NCBI GenBank assembly: GCA_023428695.1
Contig: JAEYWY010000021.1
Location: forward strand, 47,315 to 111,314
Direction: 5' to 3'
From: Bacteroidota bacterium
GTDB taxonomy: Bacteria; Bacteroidota; Bacteroidia; Cytophagales; Cyclobacteriaceae
DNA length: 64,000 bases
Part shown: positions 8,240-16,365 of the stretch, one piece after another
How the letters are laid out: each line of letters opens with the position of its first letter
How positions within the stretch are numbered: position 1 is the first letter of the stretch
Program-made: the position numbers and the translations under genes
The notes under the pieces: generated by a model
Told to the model about the DNA's origin: nothing
Database searches by the model: none
Seen by the model: the letters and a program-made list of their open reading frames with translations, nothing else

Positions 8240-9286
8240 TTATTTTCTGTTTTTCGCGCGCTCCAACAGTCTTTTGTTTATCGATTTTACCAGAGCAGGG
8301 CCCTCGTACACAAATCCTGTATAAACCTGAACGAGGTCTGCCCCGGCGTCAAGTTTTTCGATCGCATCATCGGCACTCATAATACCTCCGGCGGCGATGA
8401 TCGGAAATCCGGCGCCAAGTTGTTGTCGAAGGTAACGCACCACCTCAGTTGCCCTTGCCCTCAACGGTTTTCCACTGAGACCACCCGGTCCTATTGCCTG
8501 CAGGCGGTCCGTTGACGTCTTAATTCCGTCGCGGGAAATAGTTGTATTGGTAGCGATGACACCATCGGTCTTCGTCTCCCTGAGAATCTCCACGATGTCA
8601 CCGAGCTGACTCTCACTCAGGTCGGGAGCGATTTTCAGCAGAACAGGTTTGTACGGAGTCCTCTCACGACTCAGTGACAGCACGTGTTCAAGTAGTCTCC
8701 GCAGCGGTTCCTTGTCCTGCAATTCGCGAAGGTTGGGTGTATTCGGTGAACTGACATTGAGTACGAAATAGTCGACGAAAGAATGCAGTGCCTCAAAACA
8801 TGCCGCGTAGTCATCGAGAGCATTTTCATTCGGTGTGATTTTGTTTTTTCCAATGTTGCCACCAACGATCACATCCGAGTTTCTTTTCTTCAATCGTGTA
8901 ACTGCCGCCTGCACTCCCTCGTTATTAAAGCCCATGCGATTGATCAGCGCGCTGTCTTCGGGAAGCCGGAAAAGGCGCGGCTTATCATTGCCAGGCTGCG
9001 GACGAGGGGTTAGTGTACCGATTTCTATGAACCCGAATCCAAAGGCAGCAAGTTCATCGATCAGGCGCGCGTCTTTGTCAAAGCCTGCCGCAAGCCCAAC
9101 GGGGTTCCTGAAGGTGACTCCAAACAGTTTTCGCTCCAGGACGGGACTTTTTACTTCAAAAATACTTTTGAGAATGGCTTTAAAGCCGGGGAAATAGCCC
9201 CCTAATCTAAGCAGGCGAAATACGACGTGATGTATTTTTTCAGGGTCTGTCGCAAAGAGAAGAGGACGAATGATCGACTTGTACAT
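8240..9286 (-). CDS. pyrD: Dihydroorotate dehydrogenase (quinone), class 2
   Basis: This FMN enzyme oxidises dihydroorotate to orotate and passes electrons to the membrane quinone, here presumably menaquinone. The 348-residue length with an N-terminal membrane-docking helix pair (MYKSIIRPLLFATDPEKIHH to GYFPGFKAIL) marks class 2. Family motifs seen: NPVGLAAGFDKDA, IEIGTLTPRPQPGN, NRMGFNNEG, and NVSSPNTPNLR with the class 2 catalytic Ser; then VLLKIAPDL, GVIATNTT, IIAAGGI and VQVYTGFVYEGP for FMN binding. The ATG at 9286 is preferred; upstream codons extend the frame but a TATCTTTG box sits 6 nt ahead of this ATG. It is divergent from the barrel gene at 9402. Confidence 0.95.
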   Translation of the reverse strand: MYKSIIRPLLFATDPEKIHHVVFRLLRLGGYFPGFKAILKSIFEVKSPVLERKLFGVTFRNPVGLAAGFDKDARLIDELAAFGFGFIEIGTLTPRPQPGNDKPRLFRLPEDSALINRMGFNNEGVQAAVTRLKKRNSDVIVGGNIGKNKITPNENALDDYAACFEALHSFVDYFVLNVSSPNTPNLRELQDKEPLRRLLEHVLSLSRERTPYKPVLLKIAPDLSESQLGDIVEILRETKTDGVIATNTTISRDGIKTSTDRLQAIGPGGLSGKPLRARATEVVRYLRQQLGAGFPIIAAGGIMSADDAIEKLDAGADLVQVYTGFVYEGPALVKSINKRLLERAKNRK

Positions 9287-9292
9287 GGCTCG

Positions 9293-9300
9293 CAAAGATA
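9293..9300 (-). promoter_or_regulatory. TAnnTTTG -7 box of pyrD
   Basis: Reverse strand TATCTTTG, 6 nt before the pyrD ATG. It matches the Bacteroidota -7 consensus; the leader would be absent or a few nucleotides. Confidence 0.4.
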
Positions 9301-9401
9301 GTCGTTGCGGAATAAGCCGACACATATTTTTTGCCGGCATTCATACCGAATAACGTTCTTTATTTTAATTTTACGGCTCATAAACACTTAAACAAATCAG
9401 A

Positions 9402-9929
9402 ATGAAAAAGGTATTAACAGTCTTATGTTTCAGCGTGATTCTCTTCGCTGCGGAAAACGTGTCTGCCCAGGCTGAGCTTGATAAAGGCAACGTCTTGATT
9501 AATGGTGGCTTCGGATTCGGATACTATTATGCCGGCGGCGTTCCGATCCTGTTCTCTGCAGACTTCGCGATCAATGATGCAATCACAATCGGACCGTACC
9601 TTGGATTCACAAGTTGGAAAAGAAACTATTTCGGCTATCGCTGGTCTTATACCTTTATTGACTTTGGTGCCCGCGGCGCTTATCACTTCTCCAAGCATAT
9701 CGACAATATCACTCCTAAGCTTGATCTCTATGGCGGCGTGATGCTCGGCTACAGGGTAGCTTCCTACAGCTATTCAGGCGCAATAGATCTTGACAACGAT
9801 TATCCTTCATCACTGACTGCAGGTCTTTTTGGTGGTGCACGTTATTACTTCACAGACCGCTTTGCAGCGTATGGCGAACTCGGCTACGGTGTAGCACCGC
9901 TTATGCTTGGTGTTACTTTCAAGATCTAA
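9402..9929 (+). CDS. Small outer-membrane beta-barrel protein
   Basis: The 175-residue protein has a signal peptide (MKKVLTVLCFSVILFAAENVSAQ) followed by alternating polar/aromatic strands rich in Gly and Tyr, such as NGGFGFGYYYAGG, ITIGPYLGFTSWKRNYFGYR, AYHFSKHIDNITPKLDLYGG and LFGGARYYFTDRFAAYGELG, and ends in VTFKI. This pattern fits an eight-stranded OmpW/OmpX-like barrel (outer membrane protein beta-barrel domain). A specific role cannot be read from it. It is a single-gene unit: divergent from pyrD and closed by the terminator at 9955-9988. Confidence 0.75.
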   Translation: MKKVLTVLCFSVILFAAENVSAQAELDKGNVLINGGFGFGYYYAGGVPILFSADFAINDAITIGPYLGFTSWKRNYFGYRWSYTFIDFGARGAYHFSKHIDNITPKLDLYGGVMLGYRVASYSYSGAIDLDNDYPSSLTAGLFGGARYYFTDRFAAYGELGYGVAPLMLGVTFKI

Positions 9930-9954
9930 TACAGTATTACAATAATCATGGAAG

Positions 9955-9988
9955 TAAGTGCCTGATGACCTCGGGCACTTATTTTTTT
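9955..9988 (+). terminator. Rho-independent terminator between convergent genes
   Basis: An 8-bp perfect stem TAAGTGCC/GGCACTTA (9955-9962 with 9974-9981, 11-nt loop) is followed by seven T residues. It ends the barrel gene message and overlaps the stop codon of the convergent DUF4136 gene. Confidence 0.8.
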
Positions 9989-10521
9989 GTCTTGGGAAAT
10001 TTTCGCAGACTCCTTGCCACCGCGGCCTGCAGCCCTTCCGTGAGATCGAATGAACGAAAGGTGATTGTTGTGGATGAGCGCCATAGCGTCTTTCCTGTAC
10101 TTCGTTCCAACACTTCAATGACGAGTGAACCTGAACGGATTTCCTGCGTCCAGGTGTCAGACCTGTTCAGGTCGACAGGTGTGCGCGCCGGACTCTGACC
10201 GAGTGGACCCAGTTGCTGTTGGTCCAACCTCTCAACCACTTCTGCAACGAACGTTATGGCGAGGTCGGCAGACGCGCTGTCCCTGATGTGCTGGTGACCT
10301 TTGTCTTCCAGGTTGGCAATCACACCTTTGCGGACACTTTCCTTCAATACTTCGCGCGAAACCTCCTTGTTCACGACCAGAACAATTTCTCCGGTCATCA
10401 TGTAAAAAGTACGAAATCGCGAAAAGTCAGTATCCTTATTGACCTTGACTTCGACCTTTTGGCCTGACGCCAAGGAAAGTGTAAACAGGCATAGAATAAC
10501 AGAAAATCCTGATTTCGACAT
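9979..10521 (-). CDS. DUF4136 family envelope protein
   Basis: The 180-residue protein starts with a signal peptide (MSKSGFSVILCLFTLSLASG) with no lipobox cysteine. The mature part begins VEVKVNKDTDFSRFRTFYM, the usual DUF4136 start (the D-F-S-x-F-x-T-F/Y pattern), then IANLEDKGHQHI, SADLAITFVAEV and a late SLVIEVLERSTGKTLWRSS, which is the family's G-x-L-x-I-D/E-hallmark. DUF4136 proteins are small periplasmic or lipid-anchored proteins of unknown function. The stop codon lies inside the hairpin that terminates the convergent gene. It is a single-gene unit, divergent from the TonB-receptor gene. Confidence 0.85.
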   Translation of the reverse strand: MSKSGFSVILCLFTLSLASGQKVEVKVNKDTDFSRFRTFYMMTGEIVLVVNKEVSREVLKESVRKGVIANLEDKGHQHIRDSASADLAITFVAEVVERLDQQQLGPLGQSPARTPVDLNRSDTWTQEIRSGSLVIEVLERSTGKTLWRSSTTITFRSFDLTEGLQAAVARSLRKFPKTKK

Positions 10522-10658
10522 GAGTCTTGGATATTTACTGTTTTGGTAAAAACGTATGCCAATTTAAACCAATTAATTGTTTATCAATTCATTACCTGGG
10601 GTATTGTTCGGAATCGGCTCACCGCCTAAATTAGTAACCGCCAAATTCGTTACCCCAT

Positions 10659-12695
10659 ATGACCCGTCTGATTTGGAAAACCCTCGTTCTTTGCGCGGCC
10701 GGCCTGACTGGATCCGCTCAATCATTTGAAAATGATTCTGACTCCACCGCGATCGCTACGCCAGACTCGGTGGTCCTGTATCCCTGGCAGCACCCCATGC
10801 CAACACGCTCTACAGGTTATCAGGTGACCCAAGTCTCGGATGACTGGACCCGGCATATTTATTCGGGAGCCAGTGCATTCAATATGCTTCGCGGAAGGAC
10901 ACCGGGACTTTCAATTTCGTCAGCGACTCCTGGTGCAACGGGAGGCATGCGTGGATCGAGTGCCACCATGTGGGTGATTGACGGACTGCCTATGAATTCA
11001 GGTATCGCCGGATCCTACAATCTGAACAGCTTCGACTTCGCTACCGTTACCGCTGCCGGTGCTGCAAGCGCGGGATTGCAATATGGTGCGCCCGCCGGCG
11101 ACGGCGTCGTGGCATTTCGAAGCAGGACCGGTGAAGGATACGACAAATCGATGATTGAGCTTAACTCAGTTACGACACTTGTGCCAGGCACCTATGATGC
11201 TTTTTCCACCGCAGATCGCTGGCAGTTTACAAACGCAATAGCTTATATGAAAGACTTCGGACCGGTCGATACTCGCGTTAGCTATCGCTTCCACACATAT
11301 CCGTATGCCGACAGCGACGACGGTCACACGCGGAGTCAGAATATCCGCGCAAATACCGGTATAAACATCACCAACAATCTCACGACGCGACTGATCCTTG
11401 ACTGGGGAACAAATAACTATTTGCAGAATTTTCCGGCCAACGAATTTTTTCCTGCTTCATACACGCGGTCGCGGTTCAAAACCGCCCAGGGAAACATTAT
11501 CGTGCAATACGAACCCATCAAGGGTCTTAAACTCACAACACAACACGCGATAACGGGCCTGCGAACGACAGAGTCCCGGCCGAATTCAAAGGCAAGGTCT
11601 GACCAGGACCGGAGGTCTCACAACCTTGTCGCTGCGTATGAAAAGAATATCATCCCGGAGCTGACTGTTGGAGCGTTTGCTGGAATAACCGGAGAATACG
11701 CGTCTTTCGATCGGAGCATGGAATCGCAATCCTCGAGCAGCGGCCAGTGGGCAAATTACAGGAATCGTGCATTCTATACCGGCGTTACGACGAGGCTCCG
11801 TGATTACCTTTCGCTGGATTTGAGCTATCGCATTGACGGGCCTTCAAGCTTTCCGGCAGAGGTTGAGCACAAATCCTGGTCGGCGAGTACGAGTTTTGTC
11901 TTCAGCGATGCCTTTTCGCTGACATCAGACAATTTTAACAGTGCTCGCGTAAGGGTGTCTTATTCCGACCTGGATTTTGGCACGTCCTATTTGCTGCCTT
12001 TTGTCGCGGATACCGAAACCGGTATGCACGCGCCCCTGATATCGCCTTCAAAGAATTTTGAGTTTGGCATGGACTATAAATTATTCAGGAACCGTGTGAG
12101 TTTCTCCGCAACATATTTCCATGATCACGACAGGAGACAGCTCGTTTACACTTCATTTCCGTGGGGCAACACCTTCCTGATCTACCAAACAAAAGCGCGT
12201 GGATGGGAAAGCATGCTATCGGCAAACACGATCAGCAACCCTGACTTGAAAATGACAACTGCACTGTCATGGCTGGCGGTGAAGTCGCTGGTTTTCGCCG
12301 GGGGCGAGGATGATTCTTCGGATGACGGGCGTGATTTCCCGGGCGGCCCTTATCCAAACTGGGTTGCAGCATTCCACAATACACTAACGATAAAAGACTT
12401 CCTTTTCATTAATCTGCTGATCGATATGGGCAAATCGGAGCACTTCGGTATGATTTCGAACAATCCGCCACAACACGGCCTCCTGAAATTCTCTGCAGCC
12501 CGGGTGAACGATCTTTCCGTCGGTCTACTTCTGAACAAATCGGCGCTCGGAAATCTTCCTGTCAGGGCATTAAGAGTGTCGTTGTCTGCGCGAAATCTTA
12601 TCACGCTACATGAAAAAAATGACCAGAACATGGTCGTGTCAGGGACTTTCATTCCCCTTAAGAGTGTAAGCCTCGCGTTGACAGCATCGTTCTGA
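10659..12695 (+). CDS. Short SusC-type TonB-dependent receptor-like protein
   Basis: The 678-residue protein has a signal peptide (MTRLIWKTLVLCAAGLTGSAQ), then a plug domain (about residues 55-165) with FNMLRGRTPGLSIS and the SusC signature MWVIDGLPMN, a boundary GDGVVAFRSRTGEG, and barrel strands to a terminal Phe (LALTASF). SusC/TonB receptors take up large nutrients across the outer membrane. It is clearly shorter than the usual 900-1100 residues, lacks the N-terminal carboxypeptidase-like domain, and no TonB box is obvious between the signal peptide and plug. No SusD partner follows. It may have a reduced barrel or a non-transport role. It is a monocistronic unit ending 7 bp before the convergent xerD. 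Confidence 0.75.
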   Translation: MTRLIWKTLVLCAAGLTGSAQSFENDSDSTAIATPDSVVLYPWQHPMPTRSTGYQVTQVSDDWTRHIYSGASAFNMLRGRTPGLSISSATPGATGGMRGSSATMWVIDGLPMNSGIAGSYNLNSFDFATVTAAGAASAGLQYGAPAGDGVVAFRSRTGEGYDKSMIELNSVTTLVPGTYDAFSTADRWQFTNAIAYMKDFGPVDTRVSYRFHTYPYADSDDGHTRSQNIRANTGINITNNLTTRLILDWGTNNYLQNFPANEFFPASYTRSRFKTAQGNIIVQYEPIKGLKLTTQHAITGLRTTESRPNSKARSDQDRRSHNLVAAYEKNIIPELTVGAFAGITGEYASFDRSMESQSSSSGQWANYRNRAFYTGVTTRLRDYLSLDLSYRIDGPSSFPAEVEHKSWSASTSFVFSDAFSLTSDNFNSARVRVSYSDLDFGTSYLLPFVADTETGMHAPLISPSKNFEFGMDYKLFRNRVSFSATYFHDHDRRQLVYTSFPWGNTFLIYQTKARGWESMLSANTISNPDLKMTTALSWLAVKSLVFAGGEDDSSDDGRDFPGGPYPNWVAAFHNTLTIKDFLFINLLIDMGKSEHFGMISNNPPQHGLLKFSAARVNDLSVGLLLNKSALGNLPVRALRVSLSARNLITLHEKNDQNMVVSGTFIPLKSVSLALTASF

Positions 12696-12702
12696 AGTCA
12701 CC

Positions 12703-13608
12703 TCATTTTCGTGGATGGAACTCCTGCACAACCTGCTTCAGGTAATCGCGGTCGAGGTGCGTGTAGATCTCCGTTGTTGTAATCGATTCATGTCCCAACA
12801 TCTCCTGAACTGCACGCAAGTCAGCTCCCCCTTCAATCAGGTGCGTGGCAAATGAATGCCTGAATGTGTGGGGACTGATATTCTTTTTTAGTCCGGTCTT
12901 TTGTGCTAGATTCTTGATGATCGTGAATACCATGACACGCGTGAGCTTCCGTCCAAAGCGATTCAGGAAAGTATATTGTTCATGGCCCTTTCGGGGACTC
13001 GCATGCGGTGGCACGCCACGAACCTGATCAATATAAATCTTCAGATACCGCGACGCGTCTTTGCCAAAAGGAACGAGTCGCTCCTTGTTACCTTTGCCAG
13101 TGATCCGAAGGAATGAAATATCAAAATGGATGTTGTTGAGTTTTAATTCTACCAGTTCGCTGACGCGTAATCCGGAGGAATAAAGCAACTCGAGCATTGC
13201 GCGATTTCTCGCCCCCTCTGGTGTGGAGAGGTCAATCGCCTCAAGCAACATTTCGATTTCATGAAAACTCAAGGTGTCGGGAAGTTTTCTTCCAAGACGC
13301 GGACCTTCGAGCAACTCGGCGGGATCTTTGTCGAGCACTCCGTCAAACACGAGATATTTATAAAAAGCACGAACCCCGGACAGGATACGCGCCTGACTGT
13401 ATTCGCTCATGCCCAGGTCATTGACATACTCCAGGAACTCGCGAAGTTGAGGCGTGTTTACCTTTGCCGGCGGCACACCCTTGAACCGCAGTTCCATAAA
13501 ACGCGCCAGCAGGCTCACATCGCGCACATAAGCCTCAATGGAGTTTGCCGACAACGAACGCTCCAGCCTGAGGTAATTCTGAAATTCACGGATGTCAACA
13601 TCCCACAT
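12703..13608 (-). CDS. xerD: Site-specific tyrosine recombinase XerD
   Basis: The 301-residue enzyme resolves chromosome dimers at dif together with a partner XerC and FtsK. The N-terminal SAM-like domain covers FQNYLRLERSLSANSIEAYVRD; the catalytic domain has the first Arg in LLYSSGLRVSELVEL, Lys in TGKGNKERLVPFG, the HTFRHSFATHLIEGGADL box, GHESITTTEIYTH with the nucleophilic Tyr. Length and KGNKERLVP fit XerD rather than an integrase. ATG at 13608 (MWDVDIREFQ) is chosen: the family starts here and a TACCTTTG box ends 3 nt ahead; the 64-codon upstream extension does not resemble XerD. It is divergent from aroQ. Confidence 0.92.
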   Translation of the reverse strand: MWDVDIREFQNYLRLERSLSANSIEAYVRDVSLLARFMELRFKGVPPAKVNTPQLREFLEYVNDLGMSEYSQARILSGVRAFYKYLVFDGVLDKDPAELLEGPRLGRKLPDTLSFHEIEMLLEAIDLSTPEGARNRAMLELLYSSGLRVSELVELKLNNIHFDISFLRITGKGNKERLVPFGKDASRYLKIYIDQVRGVPPHASPRKGHEQYTFLNRFGRKLTRVMVFTIIKNLAQKTGLKKNISPHTFRHSFATHLIEGGADLRAVQEMLGHESITTTEIYTHLDRDYLKQVVQEFHPRK

Positions 13609-13611
13609 ACC

Positions 13612-13619
13612 CAAAGGTA
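13612..13619 (-). promoter_or_regulatory. TAnnTTTG box immediately before xerD start
   Basis: Reverse strand TACCTTTG ending 3 nt before the ATG at 13608. It matches the Bacteroidota -7 consensus and would give a leaderless message. Confidence 0.4.
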
Positions 13620-13775
13620 CAAATTCCGCTTCCGCCGAAGGGAGGTTGTGCATTCGTTTATTTCCGGTTCCCGGAACTTGAATTGCCGACACATCCACCG
13701 GCCGCACGGCTTCACCACGGGAACGTTCTATCATGTCATCCTGATTTTTTCCCCGACAGTACCGTTTATTTCTTT

Positions 13776-13783
13776 TATTTTTG
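13776..13783 (+). promoter_or_regulatory. TAnnTTTG -7 box of aroQ
   Basis: TATTTTTG ends 22 nt before the aroQ ATG. It matches the -7 consensus; the -33 region is only T-rich. Confidence 0.4.
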
Positions 13784-13805
13784 ATCGCAATCCGACACAT
13801 CGACT

Positions 13806-14240
13806 ATGAAGATCCAGATTATTAACGGTCCCAACCTGAACCTTCTTGGAAGGCGCGAACCTTCCGTTTACGGCTCCGCTTCGTTCGAGGACTACCTCAC
13901 TGAATTAAGGAAACGGTTTTCCGATCTGGAGCTGCATTATTTCCAATCGAACGTCGAGGGTGAAATTGTGAATACACTGCACGCCGCAGGGTTTGACTTT
14001 GACGGCATTGTGTTAAACGCCGGAGCCTACACGCATACGTCAGTAGCAATCCACGACGCTATCGGTGCGATCAAAACACCTGTGGTGGAGGTACACATTT
14101 CCAATGTTTACGCGCGCGAAGAGTTCAGACACAAAAGTCTGATCACATCCAAGTGTGCGGGTATGATAACCGGTTTCGGTATGGAGAGCTATGCACTCGC
14201 GCTGGAGTATTTCAGAACAAAAGGGAACAAGAAAGTATAA
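13806..14240 (+). CDS. aroQ: 3-Dehydroquinate dehydratase, type II
   Basis: This cytoplasmic enzyme carries out the third shikimate-pathway step, 3-dehydroquinate to 3-dehydroshikimate. The 144-residue length is typical of the dodecameric type II form. Motifs: IINGPNLNLLGRREPSVYG with the catalytic Arg/Tyr lid, QSNVEGEIV, LNAGAYTHTSVAIHDAI with substrate-binding Asn and the nearby His, and VEVHISNVYAREEFRHKS with the general-acid His. It heads a run of plus-strand genes and is 4 bp from the aminotransferase that follows, so they are likely cotranscribed. Confidence 0.96.
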   Translation: MKIQIINGPNLNLLGRREPSVYGSASFEDYLTELRKRFSDLELHYFQSNVEGEIVNTLHAAGFDFDGIVLNAGAYTHTSVAIHDAIGAIKTPVVEVHISNVYAREEFRHKSLITSKCAGMITGFGMESYALALEYFRTKGNKKV

Positions 14241-14244
14241 ACTC

Positions 14245-15294
14245 ATGATCTCATTTTATCCAGGTCCGTCGCGTGTCTATGACGACATACCTCGTTATGT
14301 CCGGGACGGCTATCGCGATGGTATCTTAAGCATCAATCATCGCAGCGAAGAGTTCATGAAGATCAGCCGTAAGACCATACGGCTGTTGAAATCAAAACTG
14401 AATGTTCCGCGTGACTATACTGTATTCTTTACATCATCCGCGACCGAATGCTGGGAGATCATCGCACAGTCACTGATCACAAAGTCAAGTTATCATTTTT
14501 TCAACGGTGCGTTTGGTGAGAAGTGGTACGAATACACACGCAGACTGACCGGCAACGCGAATCCAATTGCTTTCGATCTCAATGAGTCTCCTTCTCCCGG
14601 AATGTCAATTCCCGAAGATGGTGTGATCTGCATGACGCAAAACGAAACGTCAAACGGTACGCAGGTGCACGCCGGTGTTATTCGTTCATTCCGGAAAACA
14701 TATCCCGGGCGATTGATCGCTATTGATGCAACATCTTCAATGGCAGGAACTGCACTTGACTTTGCGTCGGCCGATATATGGTTTGCATCGGTGCAGAAGT
14801 GTTTTGGTTTACCGGCGGGTCTTGGTATCATGATCTGTTCACCTGACGCAACTCAAAAAGCGACAACACTGGGTGAGAAGAATCACTATAACAGTCTCAC
14901 ATTTATGATGAGCATGATGGAGAAGTGGCAGACGCCATTCACACCTAACGTGCTCAATATATATCTGCTCATGCGTGTCCTGGAAAATGTTGACAACATA
15001 AGAGTCACGCAAAAACGGATTATTGAACAGTATCAACAATGGCGCGACTTCCTCGAACGCAGGAAACGGATCGCGCACTTTGTCACAAATCCCGACGTTC
15101 ATTCTTACACCGTTGTTCCGGTAAAGGGTGACGAGAAAACATTGTCAACCATCAAGTCTAAAGCAAAAAAGGAAGGCTTTTTGTTGGGTGAGGGTTACGG
15201 TGCATTTAAGCCGTTAACATTCCGAATAGCAAACTTCCCCGCAATCCGTAAGGCTGAAATCAAGGCTTTACAGAAATTCCTTGCGGCATGGTAG
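14245..15294 (+). CDS. Class V PLP aminotransferase (phosphoserine-aminotransferase-like)
   Basis: The 349-residue enzyme belongs to fold type I, class V. It opens with MISFYPGPSRVYDDIPRYV and INHRSEEFMKISR, which fits the PGPS and HRSxxF patterns of SerC and alanine-glyoxylate transaminases. The PLP site is ADIWFASVQKCFGLPAGLG with the Schiff-base Lys at about residue 185 and the upstream IAIDATSSMAG Asp that contacts the pyridine nitrogen. The FFTSSATECWE stretch binds phosphate. A serine-biosynthesis role is plausible, but substrate is not proven; the sequence is shorter and divergent from E. coli SerC. The ATG at 14245 lies 4 bp after aroQ. Confidence 0.8.
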   Translation: MISFYPGPSRVYDDIPRYVRDGYRDGILSINHRSEEFMKISRKTIRLLKSKLNVPRDYTVFFTSSATECWEIIAQSLITKSSYHFFNGAFGEKWYEYTRRLTGNANPIAFDLNESPSPGMSIPEDGVICMTQNETSNGTQVHAGVIRSFRKTYPGRLIAIDATSSMAGTALDFASADIWFASVQKCFGLPAGLGIMICSPDATQKATTLGEKNHYNSLTFMMSMMEKWQTPFTPNVLNIYLLMRVLENVDNIRVTQKRIIEQYQQWRDFLERRKRIAHFVTNPDVHSYTVVPVKGDEKTLSTIKSKAKKEGFLLGEGYGAFKPLTFRIANFPAIRKAEIKALQKFLAAW

Positions 15295-15337
15295 CCGCGC
15301 GCTGTGCGCATGAACGTTTTTCGTAATTTGCGCGACC

Positions 15338-15901
15338 ATGAACCTGAAAGAAATTTTCTCGGTAACGCTGATTTTGTTTTCAGTCATTGATATTCTCGGA
15401 TCAATTCCGTTTATCATAACCATTCGTAAGCGCGAAGGAACCATCCAGGCAGGAAAGGCATCGTTGATATCAGCAGGACTAATGATCGCGTTTCTTTACC
15501 TCGGTGTTTCTATTCTGCAACTCTTCGGTCTCGACATTCCCTCATTCGCGGTAGCCGGATCGATTGTCATATTCATTGTAGCAATGGAAATGATTCTTGG
15601 CATTACGTTATTCAGGGAAGATCCCGATAGTAAAGGTTCAGGGTCGATAGTTCCGCTGGCTTTCCCGTTGATAGCGGGGGCAGGAACGTTAACGACCATT
15701 CTTTCGCTTCGCGCGGTGTATCATGAAATCAACATTCTCATTGGCATACTTCTCAACGTAATTTTCGTTTACCTGGTCCTGAGGTCATCGGTTTGGCTGG
15801 AACGTGTTATTGGTAAGTCGGGCTTCGCGGTTCTGCGACGCGTCTTCGGTGTGATCCTGCTGGCGATAGCTGTCAAGATATTCAAGACTCACGCGTTATG
15901 A
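15338..15901 (+). CDS. MarC family integral membrane protein
   Basis: The 187-residue protein has six hydrophobic segments (about residues 7-27, 42-63, 68-92, 108-125, 133-153, 162-183). Family features are DILGSIPFIITIRKREG near the N-terminus, FAVAGSIVIFIVAMEMILG, and FPLIAGAGTLTTILSLRAVY. MarC/UPF0056 proteins are inner-membrane proteins of unknown transport role; the old link to multiple antibiotic resistance has not held up. It overlaps the start of rnhA by 4 bp (ATGA), so the two are translationally coupled. Confidence 0.9.
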   Translation: MNLKEIFSVTLILFSVIDILGSIPFIITIRKREGTIQAGKASLISAGLMIAFLYLGVSILQLFGLDIPSFAVAGSIVIFIVAMEMILGITLFREDPDSKGSGSIVPLAFPLIAGAGTLTTILSLRAVYHEINILIGILLNVIFVYLVLRSSVWLERVIGKSGFAVLRRVFGVILLAIAVKIFKTHAL

Positions 15902-16362
15902 TCAGAATCTATACAGATGGTGCTGCCCAGGGAAATCCCGGACCCGGAGGTTACGGCGTAATTCTCAAATACAACGATTTTGTAAAGGAACTCTCAGCCG
16001 GCTATCGCCTCACGACAAACAACCGCATGGAGTTACTTGGCGTGATACGCGGTCTTGAAGCGCTTCGCAAAGAGGGCATTCCTGTGACCATCTACTCAGA
16101 CTCAGAGTATGTAATCAACGCTGTTGAAAAAGGCTGGCTGTGGACGTGGGAAAAGAAGAACTTTAAGGACAAGAAGAACGTCGATCTGTGGCTGAAGTAC
16201 ATTCCTCTTCACCGCAAGTACAAGCCAAAATTCAAATGGGTAAAAGGTCATGCAGGACATCCCGAGAATGAGCGCTGCGATTATCTTGCAGTAACGGCTG
16301 CAAATGGATTCGGACTTTTGGTTGATACCGAATACGAGCGAAGTAATCCGGGGATGTTTTAG
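15898..16362 (+). CDS. rnhA: Ribonuclease HI
   Basis: The 154-residue nuclease cuts the RNA strand of RNA-DNA hybrids, removing primers and R-loops. The four catalytic carboxylates are visible: Asp7 (IYTDGAAQGNPGPGG), Glu45 (NNRMELLGVIRGL), Asp68 (IYSDSEYVINAV) and Asp128 (NERCDYLA), with the flexible WVKGHAGHPEN loop carrying the catalytic His. The basic WLWTWEKKNFKDKKN handle is the E. coli-type substrate-binding extension. It overlaps marC by 4 bp and meets the convergent saccharopine dehydrogenase-like gene with a gap of 3 bp. Confidence 0.96.
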   Translation: MIRIYTDGAAQGNPGPGGYGVILKYNDFVKELSAGYRLTTNNRMELLGVIRGLEALRKEGIPVTIYSDSEYVINAVEKGWLWTWEKKNFKDKKNVDLWLKYIPLHRKYKPKFKWVKGHAGHPENERCDYLAVTAANGFGLLVDTEYERSNPGMF

Positions 16363-16365
16363 TCG

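Noticed and set aside
13609..13800. N-terminal extension of XerD by up to 64 codons
   Set aside because: The extension has no recombinase similarity and the TAnnTTTG box supports the start at 13608.
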